Shown: positions 35,616 through 45,965, counted from the first letter of the stretch. The stretch: 64,000 nucleotides of DNA from Porphyrobacter sp. GA68 (GCF_022605525.1 NZ_JAKQYJ010000001.1:1039501-1103500), one strand, 5' to 3'. A program made the numbers and translations. The notes: generated by a model from the letters alone, not told the origin.

Positions 35616-38393
35616 CTAATCCAGCCGGGCGAGAGCCGCTCCCAGACGCGCCGCCTCTCCCGCATGATGGGCGTGGTCGGCGCGGGCTTTCTCCACCGCC
35701 TCGGGCTTGGCTTTCTCCACAAAGGCGGGGTTGGACAGGCGTTTCGCCAGCGAGTCCGCTTCCTTGCGGCTGGCATCAAGCGCCTTTTGCAACCGCGCGC
35801 GTTCCGCCGCCACGTCGATGACCCCTTCCAGCGGGATGATGAACACGTCCTCGCCCGCCGTCACCTGCATCGCCGCGCCGACTGGCGGCGTGCCCACCCT
35901 CACCGGCGCCAGACGCGCAAGCCGTTCAATGGCGGCGCTGCTGCGGTCGATGACCTTTTGCGCGAGCGGCGATGGATCGGCAATGGTCGCGGCCAGTTTC
36001 ACGCCGGGCGCAATGCCCAGTTCGCTCCGCGCGCTGCGGGTCGCGGTGGTCAGCGTGATCACCCAGTCGATCGCGGCCTTGGCATCGGGGTCCACGGTCG
36101 CGTCGGGCCGTGGCCATTGCGCCGTGATCAGCGGATACTGGGACCGGTCGCCCCGCGCCTGCCACAGTTCTTCGGTGACGAAGGGCATGAACGGGTGGAG
36201 CATGACGAGGATCTGGTCCAATGCCCAGCCGGCGACCGCGCGGGTCTCGGCCGCGGCCGGCGTGTCCGCCTCGCCCTGCAGCACCGGCTTGATGAGTTCG
36301 AGATACCAGTCGCAGAACCGGTCCCACACGAAGTGGTAGATCGCGTCCGCCGCCGCGTCGAAGCGCAGGTCGGCGAGCGCCTTGTCCAGCCGGGCCAGCG
36401 TTTCCACCACCTCGCCCACGATCCACTGGTTGACGGCAAGGCGCGCGGGGGGCGCGGCGACGGTCGTGCTGCCGCCGATGCCGTTGGCCTGGCAGAACCG
36501 GGCCGCGTTCCACAGCTTGGTGGCAAAGTTGCGGTATCCCTCGACCCGCTTCTCGTCGAGCTTGATGTCCCGCCCTTGGCTCTCGGTCGCGGCCATGAAG
36601 AAGCGCAGCGCGTCCGCGCCGTAGCGGTCGATGAGGCCCAAGGGATCGACGACATTGCCCTTGGACTTGGACATCTTCTGCCCGTCCGCGGCGCGCACGA
36701 GGCCATGGAGGTAGAGCCGCTTCCACGGCGCCTCGCCCATGTTGTAATACCCCATCATCAGCATCCGGGCGTCCCAGAAGAACAGGATGTCGAAGCCGGA
36801 GATCAGCAGGTCGTTGGGGTAGTGCTTCGCGAGGAGCGTGTTTCCCTCCCGCAGGCGGGAGGGGTCAGGAGTGGGGCTGTCTTGCTCAGCCGCCTCCGAC
36901 CCACCCCCGGCCCCTCCCGCCTGCGGGAGGGAAGTGTCCGGCCAGCCCAACGTGGCGAAGGGCCACAGGGCGGAGGAGAACCAGGTGTCGAGGACGTCCT
37001 CGTCCTGCCGCAGCACGGCATCCGGTCCGGCGAGCGCCCGTGCCGCCGCTTCGTCGGCCGCGACAAAGGCGGTGCCGTCCGCGTCGTACCAAGCCGGCAC
37101 CCGGTGCCCCCACCACAGCTGGCGGCTGACGCACCAGGGCTGGATGTTCTCCATCCAGTTGAAGAACGTCTTTTCCCAGCTTTTCGGCACGATCTCGACC
37201 TCGCCCGAACGCACCGCCTCGATCGGCCGCTGCGCCAGCGTGGCGGCGTCGACATACCACTGGTCGGTCAGCCACGGTTCGATCGGCACGCCGCCTCGGT
37301 CACCATAGGGCAGCTGGATCGTGCGCGGTTCGGCGTCGTGTTCCGCGCCGTCCTTGTCGATGTGGGGGACGAGGAAGCCCTGCGCCTTCAGCAGCGTCAT
37401 GACCCGCTCGCGCGCGGCGAAGCGATCGAGGCCGAGCAGCTCCTCGGGCACCAGCCGGTCCGCCGTCTGCATCAGGCAGGCGTCGGCGTCGAACATGTTG
37501 AGCATGTCGGCGGCCGCGATGCCGGCGCGCCGCGCCACCTCGAAGTCGTTGAAGTCGTGCCCCGGCGTGATCTTGACCGCGCCCGAACCCAGTTCCGGGT
37601 CGGCGTGCGCGTCGGCGATGATCGGGATTTCGCGGCCCGTGATCGGCAGGCGCACCTTTGCCCCGCGCGCGACGAGATCGCGATACCGCTCGTCCTCCGG
37701 GTGAACCGCCACCGCCATGTCGGCGAGCATGGTTTCGGGCCGGGTGGTGGACACCCGCACATCGCCGCTGCCATCGGCCAGCGGATAGCGCAGAGTCCAG
37801 AAATGGCCCTGGACCTCGCGCGTCTCGACCTCCAGGTCGCTGATCGCGGTTTTCAGCTTGGGGTCCCAGTTCACCAGCCGCTTGTCGCGGTAGATGAGGC
37901 CGTCGTTGTACAGGTCGACGAACACCTTGGTCACCGCGCGGGTGAAGTGCGGGTCCATGGTGAACTGTTCGCGCGACCAGTCCATCGAGCAGCCCAGCCG
38001 GCGCAGCTGGCGGGTGATCGCGCCGCCGCTTTCCTCCTTCCACTCCCACACCTTCTGCACGAACGCCTCGCGGGTGAAGTCGGTGCGCTTCTCGCCGCGT
38101 TCGGCCATCTGCCGTTCGACCACCATCTGCGTGGCGATGCCGGCGTGGTCGGTGCCCACCACCCACAGGGCGTCCTTGCCCCGCATCCGTTCATGGCGGA
38201 CGACGATGTCCTGCAGCGTGTTGTCGAGCGCGTGGCCGATGTGGAGCGAGCCGGTGACATTGGGCGGCGGGTTGACGATGGTGAACGGCTCGGCGTCCGG
38301 CCGCGCGGGGCGGAACAGCCCGTGTTCCTCCCAAAGGGCATACCAGCGGGCTTCGATGGCGGCAGGGTCGAAGGTCTTGGGCAGTGGATCCAT
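35616..38393 (-). CDS. valS: Valine-tRNA ligase with in-frame palindromic insertion
   Basis: A class I aminoacyl-tRNA synthetase of about 925 residues. The HIGH motif is in [16 protein letters not shown] (~40) and KMSKS in [14 protein letters not shown] (~565). The editing domain, the DALR-like anticodon domain and a C-terminal coiled coil ([20 protein letters not shown]) are all present. Between LGWPD and [13 protein letters not shown] the protein carries ~30 extra residues rich in Gly, Pro, Ser and Glu, translated from an 88-bp inverted-repeat element (separate entry). The ATG at 38393 is preferred; ATGs at 38408 and 38456 are alternatives without clear ribosome sites. Transcription is divergent from the Mla operon. 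Confidence 0.96.
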   Translation of the reverse strand: MDPLPKTFDPAAIEARWYALWEEHGLFRPARPDAEPFTIVNPPPNVTGSLHIGHALDNTLQDIVVRHERMRGKDALWVVGTDHAGIATQMVVERQMAERGEKRTDFTREAFVQKVWEWKEESGGAITRQLRRLGCSMDWSREQFTMDPHFTRAVTKVFVDLYNDGLIYRDKRLVNWDPKLKTAISDLEVETREVQGHFWTLRYPLADGSGDVRVSTTRPETMLADMAVAVHPEDERYRDLVARGAKVRLPITGREIPIIADAHADPELGSGAVKITPGHDFNDFEVARRAGIAAADMLNMFDADACLMQTADRLVPEELLGLDRFAARERVMTLLKAQGFLVPHIDKDGAEHDAEPRTIQLPYGDRGGVPIEPWLTDQWYVDAATLAQRPIEAVRSGEVEIVPKSWEKTFFNWMENIQPWCVSRQLWWGHRVPAWYDADGTAFVAADEAAARALAGPDAVLRQDEDVLDTWFSSALWPFATLGWPDTSLPQAGGAGGGSEAAEQDSPTPDPSRLREGNTLLAKHYPNDLLISGFDILFFWDARMLMMGYYNMGEAPWKRLYLHGLVRAADGQKMSKSKGNVVDPLGLIDRYGADALRFFMAATESQGRDIKLDEKRVEGYRNFATKLWNAARFCQANGIGGSTTVAAPPARLAVNQWIVGEVVETLARLDKALADLRFDAAADAIYHFVWDRFCDWYLELIKPVLQGEADTPAAAETRAVAGWALDQILVMLHPFMPFVTEELWQARGDRSQYPLITAQWPRPDATVDPDAKAAIDWVITLTTATRSARSELGIAPGVKLAATIADPSPLAQKVIDRSSAAIERLARLAPVRVGTPPVGAAMQVTAGEDVFIIPLEGVIDVAAERARLQKALDASRKEADSLAKRLSNPAFVEKAKPEAVEKARADHAHHAGEAARLGAALARLD
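36844..36931. repeat. 88-bp palindromic element inside valS
   Basis: Two perfect 21-base arms, 36844-36864 and 36911-36931, are exact reverse complements of each other, and each arm is itself nearly palindromic (CCCTCCCGC...GCGGGAGGG). Inner flanks continue as an imperfect inverted repeat (GGGGTCAGGAGTGGG against GGGGCCGGGGGTGGG). The whole folds into a large hairpin. It is translated in frame in valS with no stop codon. One copy is present in this window. Confidence 0.85.
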
Positions 38394-38477
38394 GGTGCGG
38401 CGCGTCATGCCAGCCTGGCCGTCCGCGTGCAACGCCATGCTTGTTTGCTCCGGCAAATGCCCGCATAGGAGCGGGAA

Positions 38478-39587
38478 ATGAACGGGGCGGCATCCTTTGC
38501 ACTGGTGGACGAGGCGGACGGGCGCGTGCTGCGGCTTCAGGGGCCGTATCTGCTATCCACCGTCGGTGCGGTCGATGCACATCTTCATGACCTGAAAGGT
38601 GACGTGGCGGCGGTCGACCTGTCGCAGGTGACGGCTATCGACACGGTCGGGGCATGGGTTGCGCATACCCTGTCGCTGCGACTGAACGGCCCGATTACCG
38701 GAGCCGATGACCGGGCCGCCCGCCTTATCGATGCGGTTTCCGCCGCGCCGATGGATGGCGTCACTCCGTCCCGCCACCTGCCTGTATGGCAACGCGTACC
38801 TCAGCGCATGGGCGAACTGGTGGTGGAGTTCTTCGCGGGCCTGCTGGGCGTGCTGGGTTTCCTGGGGCAGATCATTCTGGCCGCCGGGGCGATCATCCGC
38901 CATCCCCGCCGTTTCCGGGGCAAGGCGCTGGTCCGCCAGATGGAGCAGGTGGGCGTGTCGGCCCTGCCGATCGTGGGCTTGATGAGCTTCCTGATCGGGA
39001 TCGTCATCGCCCAACAGGGTGCGGTGCAGCTGGCTCAGTTCGGTGCGGAGACGCTGACCGTGAACCTGGTGGGCCGCATCACCCTGCGCGAACTCGGCGT
39101 GCTCATGACGGCGATCATGGTGGCAGGGCGGTCGGGCAGCGCCTTTGCCGCGCAGCTTGGCACCATGAAGCTGACGGAGGAGATCGACGCCATGCGCACC
39201 ATCGGCATCTCGCCGATCGAAGCGCTGGTCATCCCCCGCATCCTTGCCGCAGTGCTGGTCATGCCGCTGCTCGGGTTCTACGCCTGCGTGGTTGCCATCG
39301 TCGGCGGAGCGGTGATCGCCGACCTGTCGCTGGGCATTCCGTTCCAGAGCTTCCTTCTGCGCATCCGCGACGTGGTGCCGACCTATGACCTGTGGGTCGG
39401 CCTGATCAAGGCGCCGGTGTTCGGCCTCATCATCGCGCTGTCGGGGTGCTATCAGGGGATGCAGGTCAAGGGCAACTCGGAAGAAGTGGGGATGCGCACG
39501 ACCACCGCGGTCGTCGCGGCCATCTTCATGGTGATCGTGCTGGATGCCTTCTTCGCGGTGTTCTTCACCAATGTCGGGTGGGGCTGA
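38478..39587 (+). CDS. mlaE: MlaE-family ABC transporter permease with N-terminal STAS-like domain
   Basis: A 369-residue permease for phospholipid or other lipid traffic between inner and outer membranes. Residues 1-95 form a STAS-like domain ([20 protein letters not shown]), equivalent to MlaB fused to the permease. The MlaE core runs from about 115 to the end with [40 protein letters not shown] and [20 protein letters not shown]. The stop overlaps the ATPase start (TGATG). It is the first gene of a four-gene operon. Confidence 0.93.
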   Translation: MNGAASFALVDEADGRVLRLQGPYLLSTVGAVDAHLHDLKGDVAAVDLSQVTAIDTVGAWVAHTLSLRLNGPITGADDRAARLIDAVSAAPMDGVTPSRHLPVWQRVPQRMGELVVEFFAGLLGVLGFLGQIILAAGAIIRHPRRFRGKALVRQMEQVGVSALPIVGLMSFLIGIVIAQQGAVQLAQFGAETLTVNLVGRITLRELGVLMTAIMVAGRSGSAFAAQLGTMKLTEEIDAMRTIGISPIEALVIPRILAAVLVMPLLGFYACVVAIVGGAVIADLSLGIPFQSFLLRIRDVVPTYDLWVGLIKAPVFGLIIALSGCYQGMQVKGNSEEVGMRTTTAVVAAIFMVIVLDAFFAVFFTNVGWG

Positions 39588-40474
39588 TGCAGGAGGAAGA
39601 CACCGTTGCGGAAAACGCCACCGCGGAATACCCGATCGTGGTGGAAGGGCTGGTGAACCGGTTCGGGGACCAGACGGTGCACGACGGGCTGGACCTGACC
39701 GTGCGACGGGGCGAAATCCTGGGCGTGGTCGGCGGGTCGGGCACCGGCAAGTCGGTGCTCATGCGCTCCATCATCGGACTGCAGGCACCTGCAGGCGGAG
39801 ACATCCGCGTGTTCGGCCGCTCCATCACCGACCGCGCGCCGGACGAAGTGCTGGGCGTGCGCGATCGGTGGGGCGTGCTGTTCCAGGGCGGAGCGCTGTT
39901 TTCCACCCTCACCGTCGGGGAAAACGTGGAGGTGCCCTTGAAGCAGTTCTACGGCGACATCGACGACAAGCTGCGGCACGAGATCGCCCGCTACAAGGTG
40001 ATGATGAGCGGTCTGCCGGAAGAAGCGGTGGCGAAGTTCCCGGCGGAACTGTCGGGCGGCATGAAGAAGCGTGCGGGCCTTGCGCGGGCGCTCGCGCTGG
40101 ACCCTGAACTGCTGTTCCTGGACGAGCCGACGGCGGGTCTCGACCCGATCGGCGCGGCGGCGTTCGACCGGCTGATCGCGGAACTGCAGGAAACGCTGGG
40201 CCTGACCGTGTTCCTCATCACCCATGACCTCGATACGCTGCACGAGATCTGCGACCGGGTGGCGGTGTTGGCGGACAAGCGGGTGATCGCGGTCGACACC
40301 GTGCCCAACCTGATGCGGCTGGACCACCCCTGGATCAACGAGTATTTCAACGGTCCGCGCGGACGGGCGGCGCTGACGGCGCAGGCGCTGGATGAGTTGC
40401 GGCGCCACATGGACAAGCCGGTCGCTGCCAACGCGGTCAAAGTGTTGGACAACGCACCGCAGAGGGGGGCATAG
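39587..40474 (+). CDS. mlaF: MlaF-type ABC transporter ATPase
   Basis: A 295-residue ABC ATPase energising the lipid transporter. Walker A is GGSGTGKSVLM at ~49, the signature LSGGMKKRAGLARALALDPE at ~155, Walker B LLFLDEPTAGLDPIG at ~175, and the switch His lies in FLITHDLDT. The open frame begins inside mlaE, but the ATG that overlaps the mlaE stop gives the proper N terminus (IVVEGLVNRFGDQTVHDGLD). Confidence 0.95.
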   Translation: MQEEDTVAENATAEYPIVVEGLVNRFGDQTVHDGLDLTVRRGEILGVVGGSGTGKSVLMRSIIGLQAPAGGDIRVFGRSITDRAPDEVLGVRDRWGVLFQGGALFSTLTVGENVEVPLKQFYGDIDDKLRHEIARYKVMMSGLPEEAVAKFPAELSGGMKKRAGLARALALDPELLFLDEPTAGLDPIGAAAFDRLIAELQETLGLTVFLITHDLDTLHEICDRVAVLADKRVIAVDTVPNLMRLDHPWINEYFNGPRGRAALTAQALDELRRHMDKPVAANAVKVLDNAPQRGA

Positions 40475-40485
40475 GCCGCAAGGGA

Positions 40486-41466
40486 ATGGAAACACGCGCC
40501 AATCACCTGTGGGTCGGGATCGTCACCCTCGCCTTGCTCGCCGCGCTGGCGCTGTTCATCGTCTGGCTCGCCCGGCTGGGCGAAGGCCGTCAGGATGAGT
40601 ACGACATCTTCTTCCAGCAGTCCGTGTCGGGGCTCGCCACCGGTTCGCAGGTGAGCTTTGCCGGCGTTCCGGTCGGGCAGGTCGCCTCCATCAGTCTGTG
40701 GGAACGCGACCCGCAATATGTGCGCGTTCGCATCCGGGTGGAGGAGGGCGTGCCTATCCTGCGCGGCACCACCGCGACCATACAGGGCAGCTTTACTGGC
40801 GTTTCCACCATCCTCCTCGACGGCGCGCGGGCCGGGGCAGCCCCGATCACCTGCCAGACGCGCACCGCCGGGATCAGCGGCTGTCCCGAAGGCGTGCCGG
40901 TGATTCCTACCCGGCTGGGCGGGCTTGGCGAACTGCTGAACAATGCCCCCCTGCTGCTGGAACGGGTCGCAAGCCTGACTGAGCGGCTGACGCAGCTGCT
41001 GGACGAAAACAACCAGGGTGAAATCGCCGCGATCCTCGCCAACACCAACCAGCTCACCCGAGAGTTTGCCGGGGTCGGCCCGGCGACCGAACGGACGCTG
41101 AACGAATTGCAGGTGACGCTGCGCGAAGCGAGCGAGGCGCTGAACGAGTTCGAGAACGTCACCCGCTCCACCGATGCGCTGCTGAACCAGGAAGGACAGC
41201 AGTTGTCGCAGCAGCTGCGCGAAACGCTGAATGCGGCGAGCGGCGCGGCCCGGTCGCTGGAACAGACGCTGGCCGAAACCCGGCCGGCCACTCGCCAGCT
41301 TACCGAAAGCACGCTCCCGGCCGCCGAGGCCACTCTCCAGGATCTGCGGGCCACCAGCAGGGCGTTGAGGCAGGTGACGGAGCAGGTCCAGACCCGCGGC
41401 GCCACTTCCATCCTGTCCGGCCCCCGGTTGCCGGATTATGACCCGAGCAAGGATTACAGCGAATGA
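40486..41466 (+). CDS. mlaD: MCE domain substrate-binding protein of the Mla-type transporter
   Basis: A 326-residue membrane-anchored periplasmic protein. One N-terminal helix (VGIVTLALLAALALFIVWLA) is followed by a MlaD/MCE domain at ~40-125 (DIFFQQSVSGLATGSQVSFA; GVPVGQVASISLWERDPQYV), then ~180 residues of predicted helical coiled coil rich in Gln, Leu, Glu and Thr. MCE proteins form hexameric rings that pass lipids. It lies 11 bases after mlaF and overlaps the lipoprotein gene start. Confidence 0.93.
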   Translation: METRANHLWVGIVTLALLAALALFIVWLARLGEGRQDEYDIFFQQSVSGLATGSQVSFAGVPVGQVASISLWERDPQYVRVRIRVEEGVPILRGTTATIQGSFTGVSTILLDGARAGAAPITCQTRTAGISGCPEGVPVIPTRLGGLGELLNNAPLLLERVASLTERLTQLLDENNQGEIAAILANTNQLTREFAGVGPATERTLNELQVTLREASEALNEFENVTRSTDALLNQEGQQLSQQLRETLNAASGAARSLEQTLAETRPATRQLTESTLPAAEATLQDLRATSRALRQVTEQVQTRGATSILSGPRLPDYDPSKDYSE

Positions 41467-42077
41467 GGGTTCACCCAATGGCGGCCAGGCGCAAACTGGC
41501 GCGGACGGCCGCAGCTGTCGGGGCGATCGCGCTGCTGGCGGGCTGCGTCTCTTTCGGACCGCGCGCGCCCGACAAGCTGCTGACGCTGACCGCCAGCAAC
41601 GCGGCTCCGGCCGGGTCGAGCAGGACCGGGGCCGAAGGCAACGCCATCGCGATCACCGATTTCGAGGCAACGGCCGGGATCGACGTCCTGCGCGTGCCCG
41701 TGCGGATCAACGGCAGCGAGCTCGCATATCTCAAGGATGCGGTCTGGGTCGAACGGCCCCAGCGACTGTTCCGCCGCGTGGTCGCGGAAACGGTGCGCGC
41801 GCGGACCGACCGGATCGTGATCGACGGCGACGATCCGGGCGTCGCCGCGACGGTTCGCGTGACCGGCGTAGTGCGCGAGTTCGGGTACGATGCGCCCACT
41901 TCGTCGGTGGTGGTGCGGTTCGATGCCACCCGGATGGAACCCGGCGGCGCGGCGGTCACGAGCCGGCGGTTCGAAGCGGTGGTGCCTGGCGTGGCGGCCG
42001 AAAGTGGGCCGGTGGGGCAGGCGCTGAACCAGGCGGCCAATCAGGTCGCCGGAGAGATCGCTGCCTGGCTGCTCTGA
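41463..42077 (+). CDS. ABC-type transport auxiliary lipoprotein (PqiC/DUF330-like)
   Basis: A 204-residue lipoprotein with a lipobox in AIALLAGC (Cys ~28). The body includes GIDVLRVPVRINGSELAYLK, WVERPQRLFRRVVAETVRAR and a C-terminal VGQALNQAANQVAGEIAAWL, matching auxiliary outer-membrane lipoproteins of MCE transporters. It is the last gene of the Mla-type operon (start overlaps the mlaD stop), and its end overlaps the convergent Brp/Blh gene by 37 bases. An ATG at 41478 is an alternative start. Confidence 0.85.
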   Translation: MRVHPMAARRKLARTAAAVGAIALLAGCVSFGPRAPDKLLTLTASNAAPAGSSRTGAEGNAIAITDFEATAGIDVLRVPVRINGSELAYLKDAVWVERPQRLFRRVVAETVRARTDRIVIDGDDPGVAATVRVTGVVREFGYDAPTSSVVVRFDATRMEPGGAAVTSRRFEAVVPGVAAESGPVGQALNQAANQVAGEIAAWLL

Positions 42078-42898
42078 ACGGGCGTCCCCTGCCGGTCCGC
42101 GGCTGGCGAGAGCCAGCGTAGCGGCAGGAGATGCGGGGCGATAAGGCCCACGGCCGCCGCCGCGTACCACGGCAAAAACGCGGGCGCGAGGGGCAGAGCA
42201 AGGATGATCGCCGCCGTCGCCGCGACCGCAGCTCCGCCCAGTGCAAGCCAGGTCACGGGCGTCCAGTTGCGCAAGCGCGCGAGCCGGCTGGTCAGCGGGC
42301 CGGCATGACCGACCCAGAACACAAGGCCGGTTGCCAGCACAGGGTGGAACAGGGCAGGGCTGACTGCCACCAGCCATAGCGCGGGATCACGCGGGCGCTT
42401 CAGCAGGACGCGCGCAGTCATGGCATATCCCGCTACCCCGCACACCGCCAGGACGATCATGACCGGGGCAGGGATGGCGCTCCCACACAAGGCGGCGAAA
42501 ACGGCCTGCGTTTCGGTCGGACGGAACAGGGCGCTGCCGCCGATCGCGATCAGCGCGATAGCGCTTCGCCGCAGAGTCGCTCCGCTGGAGTGATCGAATG
42601 TGAAATGCCATGCCGAGGCGAGCAGAAAGGCAGCCAGCGCGGCGACCGGCTGCCACAGGAAGGCGAGGCCTGCCAGCAACCCCGCAAGAAGGTAACGTAT
42701 CACGTAAGGCTTGCGGTTTAGCAGCGCCCGCCCCGTATGGCTGAACGCGCCATGGGGCAGGCCGGCGACAAACAGGGCGAGGCCCCCGGCGACCGCCCAT
42801 ACCGCCCCTGCCATCTGAAGCGATGCGGCGCCGATCAACAGCGCCCCTGTTCCCAAGGCTTGCCGTGGAGGCGCGTGCCAGTCGGCGGCGGCGTTCAT
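42041..42898 (-). CDS. Brp/Blh-type beta-carotene 15,15'-dioxygenase (putative)
   Basis: About 285 residues with some eight hydrophobic helices. The family histidines are recognisable in LFVAGLPHGAFS, LLASAWHFTFDHSS, ALFHPVLATGLVFWVGHAGP and GLIAPHLLPLRW. Brp/Blh enzymes cleave beta-carotene into two retinal molecules, normally to supply a rhodopsin; sphingomonads commonly make carotenoids. No rhodopsin or carotenoid gene lies in the window. The motifs deviate somewhat from the commonest forms, so the substrate should be treated as tentative. The ATG at 42898 is used; the frame opens 19 codons earlier. Confidence 0.68.
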   Translation of the reverse strand: MNAAADWHAPPRQALGTGALLIGAASLQMAGAVWAVAGGLALFVAGLPHGAFSHTGRALLNRKPYVIRYLLAGLLAGLAFLWQPVAALAAFLLASAWHFTFDHSSGATLRRSAIALIAIGGSALFRPTETQAVFAALCGSAIPAPVMIVLAVCGVAGYAMTARVLLKRPRDPALWLVAVSPALFHPVLATGLVFWVGHAGPLTSRLARLRNWTPVTWLALGGAAVAATAAIILALPLAPAFLPWYAAAAVGLIAPHLLPLRWLSPAADRQGTPVQSSQAAISPAT

Positions 42899-43033
42899 GC
42901 CGGTGACGGCTGTGCTGGCGAAGGGTCGGGCGAAGCGCACTCCATGCCGGTCCAACGCCGCAGGAGGTCGATCTATCCTTGAAAGGGAGAAAGGTGGGCG
43001 GCCGGCTAGCGTACCGCCCCCTTCAAGACAGCG

Positions 43034-43285
43034 TCAGCTCAGATGCTTCGACACGGCCGCGGTCATCTTGAACATGGATATCTCGTCCTTGCCGATGACT
43101 TTGCCCAGCTTGTCGTCGGGCTGGATCACCCGCTTGTCCGAGGCTTTCTGCAGGTCGTGCTTCTTGATGTATTCCCACACCTTGGACGTAACCTGCGCGC
43201 GGGTCATTTCACCCTTGCCGACGATCTCCTGAAGATCGCCCGACACCTTGACCGGTTGCTGAAGCGCGTTTTTCTTCTCTGCCAT
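43034..43285 (-). CDS. SWIB/MDM2 domain protein
   Basis: An 83-residue stand-alone SWIB domain (KVSGDLQEIVGKGEMTRAQV; VIQPDDKLGKVIGKDEISMF). The start at 43285 is preceded by GGAAAGGAACTGAG. In eukaryotes SWIB domains belong to chromatin remodellers. The small bacterial versions, found in chlamydiae and many proteobacteria, may affect DNA topology or chromatin, but their role is not established. Confidence 0.88.
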   Translation of the reverse strand: MAEKKNALQQPVKVSGDLQEIVGKGEMTRAQVTSKVWEYIKKHDLQKASDKRVIQPDDKLGKVIGKDEISMFKMTAAVSKHLS

Positions 43286-43353
43286 CTCAGTTCCTTTCCT
43301 GAACAACTTGGTGCCATGCCACCGAATGGGGCAGGAGGAAAGCCGGACGCCCC

Positions 43354-43944
43354 TCAGATATCCCCATCATCCCACTGTTCATCCTCTTCCGGCTGGGCGA
43401 AAGAGCCGGTGAGGATTGCCGCCGCGACCACGTGGCCGTCAAGCGCCTTCACGATGTCTTCACGCGCCGCGCCCGGCCGCGCGGTCAACGCCACGTCGCT
43501 GGCGAACAGCTGGAAGACGTAGCGGCGGGTGCCGTCGTCCGCGCCCAGACGTGGCAGCAGCCATTCCGAATTGCCGCTGGCGTTCTTGCCCGTGCGCGGG
43601 GGCGCTTCGCCTTCCAGCAGCTTGGCGCGCTGTGCCGGCAGACCCCACACCAGCCAGTGGCAGGGCGCCTCGCCAGCGCCGGCGTCGGCATCTTCGACAA
43701 TCAGGACCAGTTCGGCGGCACCGGCGGGCGGGGCCGTCCACTCCAGCGGCGGTGCGACGGCATCCTCCTCATGCGCGGTGAAGGACGGGTCGAGTTCGCC
43801 GCCGTCGGGAAAGGCGGGGCTGGAAAGGGCAAAACCCCCGCGCCCCAGGCTTTCGGCGTCAGCCAGGCGGGCAATCGAAAGGTGGCCGGTCGCGGGCGTT
43901 CCGCCCAGCGCGCGGGTCAGCCATGCGGGATCAGGATGGGTCAT
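43354..43944 (-). CDS. PEBP family protein (YbhB/YbcL type), copy 1
   Basis: A 196-residue phosphatidylethanolamine-binding-like protein. Conserved anion-site residues appear in ALSSPAFPDGGELDPSFTAH, VAPPLEWTAPPAGAAELVLI, APCHWLVWGLP and TRRYVFQLFAS. The Asp/Glu-rich C terminus (EEDEQWDDGDI) is unusual. No signal peptide is seen. The real start is the ATG at 43944; the frame stays open far upstream only because it lies opposite the S41 protease gene. Bacterial PEBP proteins have no settled function. A second copy lies at 48088. Confidence 0.85.
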   Translation of the reverse strand: MTHPDPAWLTRALGGTPATGHLSIARLADAESLGRGGFALSSPAFPDGGELDPSFTAHEEDAVAPPLEWTAPPAGAAELVLIVEDADAGAGEAPCHWLVWGLPAQRAKLLEGEAPPRTGKNASGNSEWLLPRLGADDGTRRYVFQLFASDVALTARPGAAREDIVKALDGHVVAAAILTGSFAQPEEDEQWDDGDI

Positions 43945-44127
43945 ACCTTCGCCTAACGCGAAGTGTACGCCGGGGCCAGAGTCAATCGGTTCGAAAGAGG
44001 CGTGAAAAGACGCTTGCTCACCAGCGGTTAAGTCGACAAGCTGCTGTTTGGAAAGGCTGTCTGCAGGCTGACGGAGTCGGCGGCATGCCGCGCCTTGAGA
44101 CGGGACAATACTTTGAAAGCACCAGCC

Positions 44128-45561
44128 ATGCGCAAGGGCCGCACCGCGCTCGCTCTCCTTCTGTCGGTCAGCCTGGCCGCCTGCGGAGGTGGAGGTGGAG
44201 GTGGAGGCAGCAGCCCGACGCCGCCGACAGGTGGCGGCACGGGACCCGCGCCCGCGCCGACGCCGCCGCCGACCGCGCAATGTTCGCTGGCGCAGCGGCA
44301 GAGCTGGACCTTGGGGCAGCTGGATCAGTTCTACCTCTTTCCCGAACTGCTGGACCGGACGGTGAACCCGGCCAGCTTCAGCACGGTGCAGGATTACATC
44401 GATGCCCTGGTCGCCCCCGCGCGCGCCCAGTCGCGCGACCGGTTCTTTACCTACATAACCTCGATTCAGGAGGAAAACGCCCTCATCAACAGTGGGTCGA
44501 GCGCAGGGTTCGGCATCCGTTTGTCCTACGCCAATAACCGCCTGTTCGTGACGGAAGCGTTCGAGAACGCCCCAGGCTTTGCCGCCGGACTCGATCGCGG
44601 GGTTGAGATTACCGCCATCGACGGGGTGGCCGTGTCCACCCTGTTCGCCCGCGGCGGTGCCGGCGCGGTCAGCGAGGCGCTGGGGCCGAGCGAGCCCGGC
44701 CTGCGGCGCAGCCTGCGCTTTACCGACACAAACGGCGCGAGCCGCGAGGTGTCCGTCACCAAGGCCGATTACGCGCTGGACCCGATATCCGACCGCAACG
44801 GGGTCAGCATCATCGACAACGGCGGCACCCGCGTCGGTTATCTGAACCTGCGCACCTTCATTGTCACAAGCGGCGCGCAGCAGCTGCGCGACGCGTTCAG
44901 CCTGTTTCAGCAGCAGGGTGTGACGCAGGTCATCCTCGATCTCCGCTACAACGGCGGCGGGCTTGTGTCGCAGGGGGAGCTGCTGGGCAGTCTGCTGGGC
45001 CGCGACTTTGCGGGGCAGGTGTTCGGCCGCACGGTGTTCCGCGACAGCCGCGCGGGCGAGAACCGAACCGCGCTGTTCACCCGCGAGGCGGAGGCGATCG
45101 GCGTCACCCGTCTCGCCATCATCGGCACCAGCGGCACCGCCTCGGCAAGCGAGATGGTTGCCAACGCGTTCATCCCCTACCTCGGCAACAATGTCGCGCT
45201 CATCGGCTCGAACACCTTCGGCAAACCTGTCGGGCAGATCGCGGTGGACCGGGCGCAGTGCGACGACCGTTTGCGGGTGCTTGCCTTCCGCACCGTGAAT
45301 GCGGCGGGACAGGGCGACTATTACACCGGGCTTGCCAGCGTGTTCCCGCGCACCTGCCGGGCGGAGGATCAGCTGTCGCGCCAGTTCGGCGATCCGCAGG
45401 AAGCATCGATCCGCACCGCTCTGGACTTCCTCGCGGGACGCAGCTGCACGCCCATCACCGGCGGCGGAGTGCAAGGCGCGCAGGCGGTGCGGCCTGCCGG
45501 CGATCTCCTGCGCACATTCAACGACAACGCCGCCCAGCGCGAGGTTCCGGGCCTGTTCTGA
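44128..45561 (+). CDS. S41 family C-terminal processing peptidase, lipoprotein
   Basis: A 477-residue exported serine protease related to Ctp/tricorn peptidases. The lipobox is SVSLAAC, followed by a Gly/Pro/Thr linker. A PDZ-like domain ([20 protein letters not shown]) precedes the protease core [20 protein letters not shown]. The nucleophile Ser is in [17 protein letters not shown] and the general-base Lys in [11 protein letters not shown]. The ATG at 44128 gives a proper signal peptide; a TTG at 44095 is the alternative. Confidence 0.88.
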   Translation: MRKGRTALALLLSVSLAACGGGGGGGGSSPTPPTGGGTGPAPAPTPPPTAQCSLAQRQSWTLGQLDQFYLFPELLDRTVNPASFSTVQDYIDALVAPARAQSRDRFFTYITSIQEENALINSGSSAGFGIRLSYANNRLFVTEAFENAPGFAAGLDRGVEITAIDGVAVSTLFARGGAGAVSEALGPSEPGLRRSLRFTDTNGASREVSVTKADYALDPISDRNGVSIIDNGGTRVGYLNLRTFIVTSGAQQLRDAFSLFQQQGVTQVILDLRYNGGGLVSQGELLGSLLGRDFAGQVFGRTVFRDSRAGENRTALFTREAEAIGVTRLAIIGTSGTASASEMVANAFIPYLGNNVALIGSNTFGKPVGQIAVDRAQCDDRLRVLAFRTVNAAGQGDYYTGLASVFPRTCRAEDQLSRQFGDPQEASIRTALDFLAGRSCTPITGGGVQGAQAVRPAGDLLRTFNDNAAQREVPGLF

Positions 45562-45605
45562 ACCACGACTTTGACATCGTGCCGCACGCGCGGCACCATT
45601 GCGGC

Positions 45606-45965
45606 ATGGCGCAGCGGATCGACAGCTACGAGGCATTCTGGCTGCACTATCTGCGCGAACATTCGCGGCCGGGAACCCGCGCCCTGCATTACGCGGGAAC
45701 CACGCTCGTCGTGCTGCTCGCGGCCGGTGCGATAGTGACGGGAAACTGGCTGCTGGCTGCGGCGATACCGGTTGCCGGCTACGGATTTGCCTGGCTGGCG
45801 CACTGGCTGGTGGAGCGGAACCGGCCGGCGACGTTCACCTATCCCGGCTGGAGCCTGCGGGCCGATTTTCGCATGTGGTGGCTATGGCTGACCGGCAGGC
45901 TGGGTCCCGAGCTTGAGCGGGCCGGGGTTGCGACCAGACCTGTCAGGGGGCCGGATCGCCGGTAA
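45606..45965 (+). CDS. DUF962 (Mpo1-like) membrane protein
   Basis: A 119-residue protein. The N terminus ([20 protein letters not shown] then RALHYAGTT) and [20 protein letters not shown] match DUF962. In yeast, the homolog Mpo1 is a dioxygenase of 2-hydroxy fatty acids that uses conserved histidines; His residues in LHY and HWLVE are present here. Two membrane helices lie between. The longer open frame upstream overlaps the S41 gene and is not used. Confidence 0.82.
   Translation: MAQRIDSYEAFWLHYLREHSRPGTRALHYAGTTLVVLLAAGAIVTGNWLLAAAIPVAGYGFAWLAHWLVERNRPATFTYPGWSLRADFRMWWLWLTGRLGPELERAGVATRPVRGPDRR

Noticed and set aside
35295-38468. Very long plus-strand open frame (1057 codons)
   Set aside because: It is the antisense of valS. 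Its product is Arg/His/Gly-rich with no domain, a usual effect of high-GC codon bias.
43354-45636. Long minus-strand open frame (760 codons) covering PEBP and the region opposite the S41 protease
   Set aside because: Only the part from 43944 down encodes PEBP; the rest lies opposite a well-supported lipoprotein protease gene.
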